Notes under the pieces: generated by a model
The model's input: the letters and a program-made list of their open reading frames with translations, nothing else
Database searches by the model: none
Told to the model about the DNA's origin: nothing
Shown here: positions 15,564 through 23,345 of the stretch, piece after piece
How the letters are laid out: the number at the start of each line of letters is the position of its first letter
Numbering within the stretch: the stretch's first letter is position 1
Translations under genes and position numbers: made by a program
Assembly: GCA_905211645.1 (NCBI GenBank)
Contig: CAJMBK010000011.1
Coordinates: 1-24,817 of the forward strand
Length of the DNA: 24,817 nucleotides
Source: an uncultured Caryophanales bacterium
Lineage (GTDB): Bacteria; Bacillota_I; Bacilli_A; RFN20; CAG-288
Reading direction: 5' to 3'

Positions 15564-16650
15564 TTTTACTTTTCATATCAGAACAAAATTATATTTTGAT
15601 AACACAACTAGGGATGTCCAATTAAAGGATATTTTTGAAGACTTCGGGTATAAGAAGGTCTTTCTTATTTATGGTGGTAAATCCTTAAAGAATAATGGTT
15701 ACTACCAAAAAATCGTTGATAACTTACATCAAAACAACATCTGTTTTGATGAGTTTTCTAATGTTTTATTCAATCCTGATGTTGAAAATATTATCCCTTG
15801 TGTTGAAAAGGTTAGAGCTTTTAAACCAGATTGCTTAATTGCTATTGGTGGTGGTTCCGTTATCGATTTCACCAAACTTGTAGCACACAGTTATTATTAC
15901 GATGGTGAACCAATGGATATTGTTAAAGAGGTTGTTAAACCTATTAACTCTTTACCTTTTGGTACCATTTTAACTTTGATTGCTTCAGGTTCTGAAATGA
16001 GTAACTCCTGTGTTATTTCCGACAGAAAACATAACTTCAAAAAAGGTTTTAGAAGTGAGTTAAACTATCCAACTTTTTCATACCTTAATCCATATTTAAC
16101 AGAAACAGTTCCTAGTTATCAAATTTCCTGCGGTATCGCAGATATGTTCTGCCACACTTTGGAAAGATATCTCACTGATAGTGATGAGCTTGAAATTGCA
16201 GATGACTTAGCTTTAGGCTTACTTAAAGATATCGTTGAAGTTTCCTATCGAGTTGTTGATAAACCATTTGAAGTTAATTCACGCTCCAAGATGATGATCT
16301 GTGGAACTTTAGCCCATTGTGGTGTAACATCTTTTGCTAAGAATTATAAAATGCCAATTCATGGAGTTGAGCATATTCTCTCAGGAAAATATCCTTCAAT
16401 TGTTCATGGTGATGGAATTAATTTCTTCATGCCATACTATTTGGAATTAAATAGAAAAGAGCTGAAAGATAAGATTGTTAAACTTGGTGAAATTGTCTTT
16501 AAACTTAAACGTCCTAGTGTTAAAAAGGTTTTAGAAACCTTCAGAAACTGGACTTATTCACTCAATTTGCATAAAGATTTTTCTGAATACGGTGTTGAAA
16601 AAGACTACATCGATTCTTTAATAAACCGTTTAAAGAATAAGAATAAATAA
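15556..16650 (+). CDS. Iron-containing alcohol dehydrogenase
   Basis: From the ATG at 15556 (364 residues) the sequence begins MNNFTFHIRTKLYFDN, as typical for this family. The NAD(P)-binding segment is AIGGGSVIDFTK and the metal site reads GIADMFCHTLERYL (Asp and His), PIHGVEHILSG (His) and SIVHGDG (His). All expected ligands are present, so it should be active on short alcohols or aldehydes, possibly butanol-dehydrogenase-like. The start is inside the tetR end: tetR stops at 15563, an 8-base overlap. Another ATG at 15550 and a TTG at 15538 are in frame, but 15556 agrees best with the family N-terminus. Confidence 0.92.
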   Translation: MNNFTFHIRTKLYFDNTTRDVQLKDIFEDFGYKKVFLIYGGKSLKNNGYYQKIVDNLHQNNICFDEFSNVLFNPDVENIIPCVEKVRAFKPDCLIAIGGGSVIDFTKLVAHSYYYDGEPMDIVKEVVKPINSLPFGTILTLIASGSEMSNSCVISDRKHNFKKGFRSELNYPTFSYLNPYLTETVPSYQISCGIADMFCHTLERYLTDSDELEIADDLALGLLKDIVEVSYRVVDKPFEVNSRSKMMICGTLAHCGVTSFAKNYKMPIHGVEHILSGKYPSIVHGDGINFFMPYYLELNRKELKDKIVKLGEIVFKLKRPSVKKVLETFRNWTYSLNLHKDFSEYGVEKDYIDSLINRLKNKNK

Positions 16651-16719
16651 AATAATAGATTGTTTTAATAATATAAAAACGCTTACTTTTTTATAATAAT
16701 TAGGTAGCGGAGGTTTCCT

Positions 16720-18042
16720 ATGGAAGAAAATCAAAATTTAGAAGTTAAAAACGAAACTTCAAATTCAAATAAAACTTCTCAACCAACTGAAAACAAGAAA
16801 AAGAGATCTTTCCTTGATATCAATCTTTCCTGGGTGGTTTTAATTCTCATAGTTGGTTTAATCGCTTTATTTGCTTACTTAAATAATACATTCATTTACA
16901 CAAATAATGGTATTTCAGTTTCTGGTAGCAGCAACAATACCGGGGTCTCAATAGGCTTGAATGTTGCTAGCTGTGCAATCGGTGTTATTCTCTCATTCGT
17001 TTTCTACAACTTAAGTAAAATTATCGGTGCAAAACTTGGTGGTTACACAATCCAATCAATCGAAGTTTTCGGTTTGACTTGGACTAGAATCAGTGAAAAA
17101 TATGTCTTTTCATTCAAACTTGCTCAGATCTTAGATTTCCACTTAACATTTAAAGCAAACGATATTGAAAAATCAAAACCTGCAATATTATTCTTCTTCG
17201 GTCACATTTTAAATGTTGTCCTTGTTGCAGTCTTAGCAGTTGCTGGTTACTTCATGGGTCACGCAAGTGAAACTGCAAACTCTTTAACAGCATTTGGTGG
17301 TGTTATTCTTGGTTCAACCTTGTATGCACTTTTAATCCCAATCTACGAAATCTTACCTATCAAATCCGATTCTGATCCTGATATGTACGCATTTATCAGA
17401 ACTCTTGGTAAGGATAATAAAAAAGCCTTCAACTTACTTACAGTTGAAAAAGCTAAGATGCAATCCAACGAAGATTTCATCGATCCAGATTTTGAAGATT
17501 ACGATTCTTACTACAAAGCAAGAACACTTATCTACAAGTATTTAAATCACCTTTACAGGGAAGAATCCGATAAGGCAATCGCAGTCTTAAAACAAGCCTT
17601 GTACTTCTCAAATTATTTATCCTTAGATGAACAATACTTCATCAACGGTGAAAAGATTTTCATTTACCTCTTAACAGGTAATGAAAAAGCCGCAAATAAG
17701 AATTACTACTTACTCAAACGTGAAAATAGAAAAGAGTTATCACTCCCAAACTATTTACCACAATTTAGAACCGCACTTATCGTTTCCGGTATCATCATGA
17801 ACGATGAAGAAATTGTCTTGGATATTGTTGATAATTTCAATAATTTCGATTTGACAAAGAATGTCTTCTCCAACGTTGTTGAACATAAGTTATTCACAAA
17901 AGCCTATGAAAAAGTTAAAGCTGCTCATCCAGAATATCCACTTCCAGCAGTAAGAGGTTTGGATACAGCACCTATTGAGAAAGATGATTCTGATAGCCAC
18001 AACGATGGTGATACAGAAACTCAAAAATTAGACTTAGATTAA
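16720..18042 (+). CDS. Four-span membrane protein resembling M50 site-2 peptidases but lacking the zinc motif
   Basis: The 440-residue protein has a polar N-terminus (1-32), spans at about 37-55, 82-98, 155-178 and 189-212, and a long helical cytosolic-type C-terminus ending in an acidic tail. The segment FYNLSKIIGAKLGGYTIQSIEVFGLTW looks like the HELGHLhxGxLxGYxhxSFxhGxhTW region of M50-like membrane peptidases, and SDSDPDMYAFIRTLGKDNKKAF like their NDGYNxxxLxKNxxAxxAF part, but HExxH is replaced by YNLSK (96-100). I infer a non-catalytic relative; this is by eye and uncertain. GGAGG precedes the ATG, TATAAT is at 16692-16697, and the C-terminal part may be TPR-like. Confidence 0.6.
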   Translation: MEENQNLEVKNETSNSNKTSQPTENKKKRSFLDINLSWVVLILIVGLIALFAYLNNTFIYTNNGISVSGSSNNTGVSIGLNVASCAIGVILSFVFYNLSKIIGAKLGGYTIQSIEVFGLTWTRISEKYVFSFKLAQILDFHLTFKANDIEKSKPAILFFFGHILNVVLVAVLAVAGYFMGHASETANSLTAFGGVILGSTLYALLIPIYEILPIKSDSDPDMYAFIRTLGKDNKKAFNLLTVEKAKMQSNEDFIDPDFEDYDSYYKARTLIYKYLNHLYREESDKAIAVLKQALYFSNYLSLDEQYFINGEKIFIYLLTGNEKAANKNYYLLKRENRKELSLPNYLPQFRTALIVSGIIMNDEEIVLDIVDNFNNFDLTKNVFSNVVEHKLFTKAYEKVKAAHPEYPLPAVRGLDTAPIEKDDSDSHNDGDTETQKLDLD

Positions 18043-18046
18043 TGAT

Positions 18047-18077
18047 GAAAAAGCCGCATTTTGTGGCTTTTTCTTTT
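18047..18077 (+). terminator. Terminator after the M50-like gene
   Basis: GAAAAAGCCGCA pairs with TGTGGCTTTTTC (one G-T pair), and the downstream bases CTTTTTCTTTT supply the U-tract. Confidence 0.85.
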
Positions 18078-18145
18078 GGTTTGAAACAAATTTAAAGCCT
18101 TAAAGTTGTATAATAAATAAGGTTTTTTTATAGAGAGGTAATTAT

Positions 18146-18898
18146 ATGGGTAGAGCTCATGAAGTTAGAGCCAAGAAGATGGCTGCTACAAACGCTGCAA
18201 AATCAGCATTATTCAATCGTGCTAGTAAAGAAATTTACATGGCTGCAAAAAGTGGTATCCCAGATCCTAAAGAAAACTTAGCACTTCGTGCTGCAATTGA
18301 AAAATTCAAAGGTCAATCAGTTTCCAAAGACGTTATCGAAAGAGCTATTCAAAAAGCTAAAGCTAAAGATGCAACCTCCTACTCTTCAAACAGATATGAA
18401 GGTTTCGGCCCAGGTAACGTTGCTATTATCATCGATACTTTAACAGACAATGATAAGAGAGCATTTGCTGCTGTCAGATCCGCATTAACACATAAAGGCG
18501 GTAAGGTTGCAAATACTGGTAGTGCAAGTTTTAACTTCGATAATTTAGGTGTTATCCAATTCGAACTCCCTGAGAATCAATCAATCGACTCTGTCACAGA
18601 AACCTTAGTTTTCGGTGATGTCGATGTTCAAAATGTTGTCGACTTAGGTGATGGTATCATCGAAGTCAGAGTTTCACCAAAAGATTTTGCTAAGGCAAAA
18701 GATGTCGTAACAAACGAATTGCAAGTTTCAGAATTCTTGATCAACGAAATCAGAATGGTTCCTAATACTGAACTTGTTCACGTCGAAGGTGATGAAAAAC
18801 AAAAATTATTGAATCTTTTGGAAGAATTGGACGAAATCGAAGACGTTCAAGCCGTTTATCACAACGCAGACGTTGAATTAGCTGAAGATGAAGAATAA
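18146..18898 (+). CDS. YebC/TACO1-family protein, YeeN-like subgroup
   Basis: The 250-residue protein opens MGRAHEVRAKKMAATNAAKS and continues FNRASKEIYMAAKSGIPDP, SVSKDVIERAIQKAKA, YEGFGPGNVAIII and GSASFNFDNLGVIQF, all conserved blocks of the YebC family. The N-terminus (no WANIKH/HSKWAN block, IPDP rather than the usual variant) is closer to the YeeN/YeeI branch. The family was long listed as transcription regulators; more recent work links members, including mitochondrial TACO1, to helping ribosomes translate difficult stretches such as polyproline. GAGAGG lies about nine bases before the ATG. The last 11 bases overlap the next gene. Confidence 0.93.
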   Translation: MGRAHEVRAKKMAATNAAKSALFNRASKEIYMAAKSGIPDPKENLALRAAIEKFKGQSVSKDVIERAIQKAKAKDATSYSSNRYEGFGPGNVAIIIDTLTDNDKRAFAAVRSALTHKGGKVANTGSASFNFDNLGVIQFELPENQSIDSVTETLVFGDVDVQNVVDLGDGIIEVRVSPKDFAKAKDVVTNELQVSEFLINEIRMVPNTELVHVEGDEKQKLLNLLEELDEIEDVQAVYHNADVELAEDEE

Positions 18899-19262
18899 GT
18901 TAGTTGAACGTTTCAAATCATTTCGCTGGAACCACTGGGTCTTTTTCTCCTTGCTATTACTTTTTATCATAGCGATGTTGTGGTTTTTAATCGGAATGAG
19001 TGTTTCTCTTTCTAAAGGTCTTTCCCTTTTTGGTGGAAATTACGGTGAGGAAACAAGTCAAACTCCTGGCAATATGGACTATATAATATTAGCCTTTGCC
19101 ATCATACTTAACGTTCTTCTTATCGCAATCTTTATTTATCACATGTTCTTTTCCAAGATTGAACCAATCGGTCCACAGGATAAAGTTATAATAAAAGGTC
19201 GAATCGTTGAAACCAAGATGGAACAAGATCTCGACCAAGATGAAAGCGATAAGTCTAATTAA
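18888..19262 (+). CDS. Small two-span membrane protein of unknown function
   Basis: The ATG lies inside the end of the YebC gene (GAAGATGAAGAATAA), an 11-base overlap typical of translational coupling; there is no separate strong ribosome-binding site. The 124-residue protein has a basic N-terminus with an RFKSFRWNHW segment, spans at about 17-36 and 65-86, and a charged acidic tail (EQDLDQDESDKSN). I recognise no family. Its end overlaps the end of the opposing methyltransferase gene by eight bases (19255-19262), and I see no terminator on this side. Confidence 0.7.
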   Translation: MKNKLVERFKSFRWNHWVFFSLLLLFIIAMLWFLIGMSVSLSKGLSLFGGNYGEETSQTPGNMDYIILAFAIILNVLLIAIFIYHMFFSKIEPIGPQDKVIIKGRIVETKMEQDLDQDESDKSN

Positions 19263-19965
19263 TTACATTCTTTGCATAGTAACATGCAATCGCAACTGCT
19301 GTAGTCAAATTGAGTGAGTCGATATCCTCGGCTTGCTCAATTTTTATTGTGTGTTTATTTAATATTTCTTCTGGTAAACCACTTGCTTCGTTGCCAAAAA
19401 GAAGTGAGTAAGGATGCTCAATTTTCTTTAAGGAAGAAAGCTTTTCTGCTTTCTGCAAAGCAAATGGGTAATAGGTGTGATTAGGGAACATCTTTAAATA
19501 ATCTTCAAAGGTATCTAAGTAGATGAAGTTAACTTTGAAAAATGAACCCATGCTGGCTCTAACAACTTTGGGGTTGAAGATATCACAAGCTGGGCGGATG
19601 ATAACTAAGTTTTTGAAATTGAATGCATTCATGGTTCTTAGAATATTTCCTAAGTTTCCCATGTCGGAAGGATTATGCAAAACTATTAAGTCATCGTTTA
19701 AATCAAGGCTTGTTTCATACTTATCAAAGACACCCATACAGTGGTCGTTTTCCTTCTCGGAAAGCTTATTAAAAGGTGTCTCTGAAATAACAACTTTTTC
19801 TTTAGACACTAAAGTTGTTAATTTTTTATAAGCGTCTGAATTTAAAGCATTTGGATGGATGTAAATTACACGAATCTTATCTTTTTTGTATTTGATTAGT
19901 TCAAATGTAGGATAGAAACCTAAAGTGTAGGAATAGTCTAAATTTTTCTTGTATTGTTTAATCAT
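19255..19965 (-). CDS. SpoU/TrmH-family RNA 2'-O-methyltransferase
   Basis: The 236-residue protein carries the three SPOUT knot motifs: DMGNLGNILRTMNAFNF (motif 1), SLLFGNEASGLPEEIL (motif 2) and DSLNLTTAVAIACYYA (motif 3). The enzyme uses SAM to methylate a ribose in tRNA or rRNA; the target cannot be told from sequence. The N-terminal 85 residues are a divergent substrate domain. There is no Shine-Dalgarno; instead TATAAT on the minus strand lies six bases before the ATG, so the message may be leaderless. The promoter is squeezed directly after the rpsR operon terminator. Confidence 0.9.
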   Translation of the reverse strand: MIKQYKKNLDYSYTLGFYPTFELIKYKKDKIRVIYIHPNALNSDAYKKLTTLVSKEKVVISETPFNKLSEKENDHCMGVFDKYETSLDLNDDLIVLHNPSDMGNLGNILRTMNAFNFKNLVIIRPACDIFNPKVVRASMGSFFKVNFIYLDTFEDYLKMFPNHTYYPFALQKAEKLSSLKKIEHPYSLLFGNEASGLPEEILNKHTIKIEQAEDIDSLNLTTAVAIACYYAKNVIN

Positions 19966-19993
19966 AGTCTTATTATAAAAAATTGAAAATATT

Positions 19994-20017
19994 AAAAAAA
20001 CTGGCTTTCGCCAGTTT
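19994..20017 (-). terminator. Terminator of the rpsF-ssb-rpsR operon
   Basis: An 8-bp stem AAACTGGC/GCCAGTTT with loop TTTC (GAAA on the minus strand) is followed by U residues on the minus strand, 14 bases beyond the rpsR stop. Confidence 0.88.
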
Positions 20018-20030
20018 ATTTGTTGTCTAA

Positions 20031-20261
20031 TTAATCATTAACATAAGGTAAGAGACCCATGAATCTGGCTCTCATGATAGCTTGACGTAACATTCTTTGG
20101 TAACGTGCGCTAGTACCTGTAGTTCTGCTAGGTGTAATCTTTCCGGTAGGAGAGATGAACTTAACTAAAATATCGACTCTCTTGTAGTCAATCTTTTCAA
20201 TTTTGTTCTTAGTGAAGTAGCAAACTTTACGTTTTGAGTTAGACTTTTTCTTATTGTACAT
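20031..20261 (-). CDS. rpsR: Ribosomal protein bS18
   Basis: The 76-residue protein shows the S18 signature KVCYFTKNKIEKIDYKRVDIL, then FISPTGKITPSRTTGTSARYQR and RQAIMRARFMGLLPYV. It binds the small-subunit platform as a pair with S6. The usual TGTC is TGTS and only one Cys remains, so this is a zinc-independent form. It is last in the rpsF-ssb-rpsR operon, 21 bases after ssb, with AGGGAAG upstream of the ATG. Confidence 0.98.
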   Translation of the reverse strand: MYNKKKSNSKRKVCYFTKNKIEKIDYKRVDILVKFISPTGKITPSRTTGTSARYQRMLRQAIMRARFMGLLPYVND

Positions 20262-20282
20262 AACTTAACTTCCCTTTCTTTT

Positions 20283-20693
20283 CTAAAAAGGCAAATCAGT
20301 ATCTGAGCTCTCTAAGCTTGTTGTATCATCTAAACTATCTGTATCTTCAAGTGCTAAAGTATCATTTGCGGTTGCATTTCTTCTTTCGAGGAATTCAACA
20401 CTGGAAACAATAACTTCAACGACGGAAACATTTTTACCGTCTTTAGATTTGTAAGAACGTTGGTTCAATTTACCTTCGACACAAATCAAAGAACCTTTCT
20501 TACAGAATTTATCAAGGTTATCTGCTACATTGTTCCATGCGGTGCAAGGAATAAAGCTAGCAGTTCTGGATTTAGTTTGTGAATTGTAGCTATCAACAGC
20601 TAGTGAGAAACTGCAAACAGATTTACCACTTTCTGTTCTTCTAATTTCAATATCTTTTGTAATTCTTCCGATAAGAATAACAGAATTTGTCAT
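20283..20693 (-). CDS. ssb: Single-stranded DNA-binding protein
   Basis: The 136-residue protein has the OB-fold start MTNSVILIGRITKDIEIRRT, the strand-binding region FSLAVDSY...FIPCTAWNNVADNLDKFCKKGSLICVEGKL and a disordered acidic tail ending in SSDTDLPF, matching the DLPF tip through which SSB recruits partner proteins. It lies between rpsF and rpsR with AAGGAG upstream of its ATG, the standard arrangement in Firmicutes. The tail is rich in Asp, Thr and Ser and shorter than in many relatives. Confidence 0.98.
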   Translation of the reverse strand: MTNSVILIGRITKDIEIRRTESGKSVCSFSLAVDSYNSQTKSRTASFIPCTAWNNVADNLDKFCKKGSLICVEGKLNQRSYKSKDGKNVSVVEVIVSSVEFLERRNATANDTLALEDTDSLDDTTSLESSDTDLPF

Positions 20694-20716
20694 TTTTAAT
20701 CTCCTTTCGTTAAAGA

Positions 20717-21001
20717 CTAACTATTGATGATTAAAAAACGAATTACATTGTTGTCTAAGGCAACAATACGTCTGAATTCATTAACAGCATTGTTTGTTTC
20801 TGTTTCGAAATTCAAAATGACATAGTATCCTTTACGCTCTTTCTTGATTTCGTAAGCGAAGTCCTTGAGACCCCATTCTGTTACTTTGGTGATTTGAGCA
20901 CCGTTGTCTGTTAAGATTCTGCTTAATGCTTCTTTTTCAGACATCAATGCTGCTTCATCAAGATTAGCCTTAAGGATATACATTAACTCGTATTTCTTCA
21001 T
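20717..21001 (-). CDS. rpsF: Ribosomal protein bS6
   Basis: The 94-residue protein begins MKKYELMYILKANLDE and contains the S6 features WGLKDFAYEIKKERKGYYVILNF and VALDNNVIRFLIIN. S6 pairs with S18 on the 16S platform. AGGAGG lies nine bases before the ATG. It heads the rpsF-ssb-rpsR operon, driven by the promoter at 21083-21111. Confidence 0.98.
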   Translation of the reverse strand: MKKYELMYILKANLDEAALMSEKEALSRILTDNGAQITKVTEWGLKDFAYEIKKERKGYYVILNFETETNNAVNEFRRIVALDNNVIRFLIINS

Positions 21002-21082
21002 AATGCATTTCCTCCTATGGTCTATGGCTGATTCGATAGTAGCATTATCAATCAGCAGGGAGTTTGTTTAAACTCGTTAGAA
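21002..21082 (-). promoter_or_regulatory. rpsF leader with hairpin, possible S6:S18 autoregulatory site
   Basis: The leader contains a stem-loop at 21027-21056: GCTGATT/AATCAGC plus GATA/TATC with one bulged base and a seven-base loop. rpsF leaders in many bacteria carry a site bound by the S6:S18 complex to limit operon expression. I see the hairpin but cannot confirm the conserved bound nucleotides. Confidence 0.4.
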
Positions 21083-21111
21083 ATTATATAAGATTTAACT
21101 AGTTATATCAA
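21083..21111 (-). promoter_or_regulatory. Promoter of rpsF-ssb-rpsR
   Basis: On the minus strand TTGATA (21111-21106), a 17-base spacer and a perfect TATAAT (21088-21083). This is one of the best sigma-A type promoters in the window. Confidence 0.8.
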
Positions 21112-21148
21112 GGTCAAAATTTTGTCATATTTTGTTCAAATTCAAATT

Positions 21149-21170
21149 AAAAAAGGTGGCTTTCGCCACC
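21149..21170 (-). terminator. Terminator of the FMN-binding lipoprotein gene
   Basis: A 6-bp stem GGTGGC/GCCACC with loop TTTC (GAAA on the minus strand) is followed by six U on the minus strand. Confidence 0.85.
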
Positions 21171-21209
21171 AATATTTTTACGATATTTAATTATTATGAA
21201 TTGGTTTAA

Positions 21210-22298
21210 TTACTTAGCTGCTGCTGTAACAGCTTGTTCGACAGCTTTCTTCAAAGCAGTTGCGTTTCTACCGTTGGTTTGAGTTGCATTTGTAACAACT
21301 TGGTATGCTGTAGGGGTATTTTCACCAACTGTGGTGACGTTATCACCATTTGCAGTAAGTTCAGGAAGAGTAGAAAGTGCTTTTTGGACGTCTGTGACAG
21401 CTTGACCCTTAAGGACTTCAGTTAAAAGCTTACCACTTCTATAATATGATAAAGCAGTTGCTGCAGCATCAACTGGATCTACCTTATTATCAGCATTCCA
21501 GCTTGGAGTCATGTTGTGATAACCTTCAGTTGTAGGTTCTTCAACTTGAACATATTGAATCTTATTGTCATTATCAAGATAAATGGAAACAACAGAACCA
21601 TAACCGCCAGTACCCCATTGTGATTTGTAAGAAGCTTCACCGGTATATTTCTTATAGCTACCGAGATCTTTAGGAAGGTAGCTTGTATCATAACCAATTT
21701 CACCAAGAGTTGTAACTTTTGCTGTTTCAATGTATGAAGTAACTGCTAAGTTGACAGCTTTAGCAAATCTACCATTGGTTTGAGTTGCACCAGCAACAAT
21801 TTGTAAGAAGCTATCTTTTGAAGAAGCTTCTGTGATGCCATCAGTTAAACCTTTAGCGACCCAAACATTTAAGTTGGTGTAAGCTGCAAGGTTACCAGCA
21901 AGTGCTTCATAATCTGCGTGTTGTTGCTCATGATCTTTCCAAACATCGGATGGTGTCATATTGTGAGCACCTTCAGAAGAATCTTCGAATGTAGCCTTTG
22001 TGATAATGTTTGTTGCAGTGTCAATATTTAATGAGACTTTGACACCATATTTGTTACCCCATTCGACGTATTGGTATGTACCAGTAGCAACCTTTGCATC
22101 TGCATCCCATTTACCTTCACTGATTTCATCTGCATTGACAGATGTGCTGGATGAAGAAGATGAAGAAGATGAAGATGTAGAAGAAGATGTTGTGTTACCT
22201 GTTGAACTAACACTGCTGCTTGTCTCGCCGCAGGATGCTAAAGTGGAAACAGATAAAGCGCCAGTTAAGAGCAATAAGCTTAATAAACTTTTTTTCAT
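21210..22298 (-). CDS. Lipoprotein with two tandem FMN-binding domains (PplA-like)
   Basis: The 362-residue protein starts with a signal peptide and lipobox LASC (Cys23), then a Ser/Thr-rich linker (about 26-53) that should hold it off the membrane. Two repeats follow. Each has a G-x-Y...W-G-x-x-Y-G/G-Y-G start, an EG(A/Y)HNMTPS block (109-117 and 258-266) and an end block with ATQTNGR (GATQTNGR 170-177; NATQTNGR 337-344). This is the FMN_bind pattern in which a Thr may receive covalent FMN from ApbE-type transferases. Listeria PplA, an extracellular electron-transfer flavoprotein, has the same layout. GGAGG is 13 bases before the ATG and TATAAT is at 22368-22363. ApbE and Ndh2 genes are not in the window. 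Confidence 0.88.
   Translation of the reverse strand: MKKSLLSLLLLTGALSVSTLASCGETSSSVSSTGNTTSSSTSSSSSSSSSSTSVNADEISEGKWDADAKVATGTYQYVEWGNKYGVKVSLNIDTATNIITKATFEDSSEGAHNMTPSDVWKDHEQQHADYEALAGNLAAYTNLNVWVAKGLTDGITEASSKDSFLQIVAGATQTNGRFAKAVNLAVTSYIETAKVTTLGEIGYDTSYLPKDLGSYKKYTGEASYKSQWGTGGYGSVVSIYLDNDNKIQYVQVEEPTTEGYHNMTPSWNADNKVDPVDAAATALSYYRSGKLLTEVLKGQAVTDVQKALSTLPELTANGDNVTTVGENTPTAYQVVTNATQTNGRNATALKKAVEQAVTAAAK
22150..22176. repeat. Nine-base tandem repeat in the Ser-rich lipoprotein linker
   Basis: GATGAAGAA occurs twice in tandem and is followed by GATGAAGAT, encoding Ser runs on the minus strand. Such in-frame repeats can change copy number and so linker length. Confidence 0.7.
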
Positions 22299-22457
22299 AA
22301 AATTAAATAAACCTCCATTTACAAAAATTTAAAGTTGGAATAAAGAATATTTCCACGGGTTTATTATACTAAATTTGAAAAGGTGTGAATAAAATAACGT
22401 GTAACAATTAAGTATTTTTGTTAACATAAATAGAAGAAATTTTGCTTGGAGAATAAT

Positions 22458-23075
22458 ATGAATAATAAGATTGTTTTAATTGCAGGTGGCTCCGCCTCAG
22501 GAAAAACCTATGTTGTTAATGAGGTTTTAAAACGCTTAGGAACAGAGAATATCACACACATTTCCATGGATGATTATTATAAGGATTTAACAAATTTAAC
22601 CATGGAAGAGAGAAAAAAGGTTAATTTTGACCATCCTAAATCAATCGATTGGAAACTTTTTAGAGAACAGATTGAAGAACTTAAAAATGGTAAAGAAATC
22701 AAAAAACCAATCTACGATTTCACAGTTCATAATAGAAGTGACAAATACGAAATTATCAAGCCTAAAAAGATTATCATCATCGAAGGAATCATGGCTTTAG
22801 TTGACAGCAAAGTTAGAAATTACGCAGATATCAAAGTTTTTATTAACTGCATCAGAGAAAGAAGATTCTTGCGTCGTTTAATTAGAGACCACGAAGAAAG
22901 AGCCAGAGACTACGTCAACATTATCGAACAGTATTTTTCAACCGTTCAACCAATGTTTGAAGAAGTCATCCAACCAAGCAAAAACTATGCTGATTTAATC
23001 TTAGAAAACTCAGGAATTGAAAATAAAGCCATCGATTTACTCTGCCACGTTTTAGCTGAGGAACTCGATAAATAA
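22458..23075 (+). CDS. udk: Uridine kinase-like nucleoside kinase
   Basis: From the ATG at 22458 (205 residues, GGAG at 22448-22451) the protein shows the P-loop GGSASGKT (10-17), the ISMDDYYKD motif, FDHPKSIDW, KKPIYDFTVHNR and IIIIEGIMAL, then RRLIRDHEERARD. These match uridine/cytidine kinases, which phosphorylate uridine and cytidine for pyrimidine salvage. An in-frame TTG at 22446 lies next to that GGAG site, so it is unlikely. It stands alone, divergent from the lipoprotein gene, and no clear terminator follows before the tRNA promoter. Confidence 0.92.
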   Translation: MNNKIVLIAGGSASGKTYVVNEVLKRLGTENITHISMDDYYKDLTNLTMEERKKVNFDHPKSIDWKLFREQIEELKNGKEIKKPIYDFTVHNRSDKYEIIKPKKIIIIEGIMALVDSKVRNYADIKVFINCIRERRFLRRLIRDHEERARDYVNIIEQYFSTVQPMFEEVIQPSKNYADLILENSGIENKAIDLLCHVLAEELDK

Positions 23076-23090
23076 GGCTTCAAAAAGTAG

Positions 23091-23119
23091 TTGCAAATAG
23101 TCAATTAAAATGTAATAAT
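23091..23119 (+). promoter_or_regulatory. Promoter of the tRNA-Ala/tRNA-Met unit
   Basis: TTGCAA (23091-23096), a 16-base spacer and TAATAA (23113-23118). Right after it, GCGTTTT-GA-AAAACGC (23126-23141) forms a hairpin near the expected 5' end of the tRNA precursor. Confidence 0.55.
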
Positions 23120-23155
23120 TATTAAGCGTTTTGAAAAACGCAGATTAGATGGAAT

Positions 23156-23231
23156 GGGGCTGTAGCTCACCTGGGAGAGCGTCTCCATGGCATGGAGAAG
23201 GTAGCGAGTTCGATCCTCGTCAGCTCCACCA
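23156..23231 (+). tRNA. tRNA-Ala (anticodon GGC)
   Basis: Acceptor GGGGCTG/CAGCTCC (one G-T), D-arm GCTC..GAGC, anticodon stem TCTCC/GGAGA with loop ATGGCAT (anticodon GGC), T-arm GCGAG/CTCGT with loop TTCGATC, discriminator A and an encoded CCA at 23229-23231. Confidence 0.95.
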
Positions 23232-23254
23232 TTTATTAAAATAATTATTCACAT

Positions 23255-23327
23255 GGCAGTATAGCTCAGTTGGTAGAGCAGTCGGCTCATACCCGATATG
23301 TCGAGGGTTCGATTCCCCCTACTGCTA
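23255..23327 (+). tRNA. tRNA-Met, elongator type (anticodon CAT)
   Basis: Acceptor GGCAGTA/TACTGCT, so the first pair is G-U as in Firmicute elongator tRNA-Met; D-arm GCTC..GAGC, anticodon stem GTCGG/CCGAT with loop CTCATAC, T-arm GAGGG/CCCCC with one A-C mismatch, discriminator A. CCA is not encoded. A lysidine-modified tRNA-Ile(CAT) is the alternative, but the G1-U72 pair favours Met. Confidence 0.88.
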
Positions 23328-23345
23328 TTTTTTATTTACTTATTC

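Noticed and set aside
22000..22332. 110-codon plus-strand frame rich in Asp/Glu
   Set aside because: It is the antisense image of the lipoprotein's Ser-rich N-terminus.
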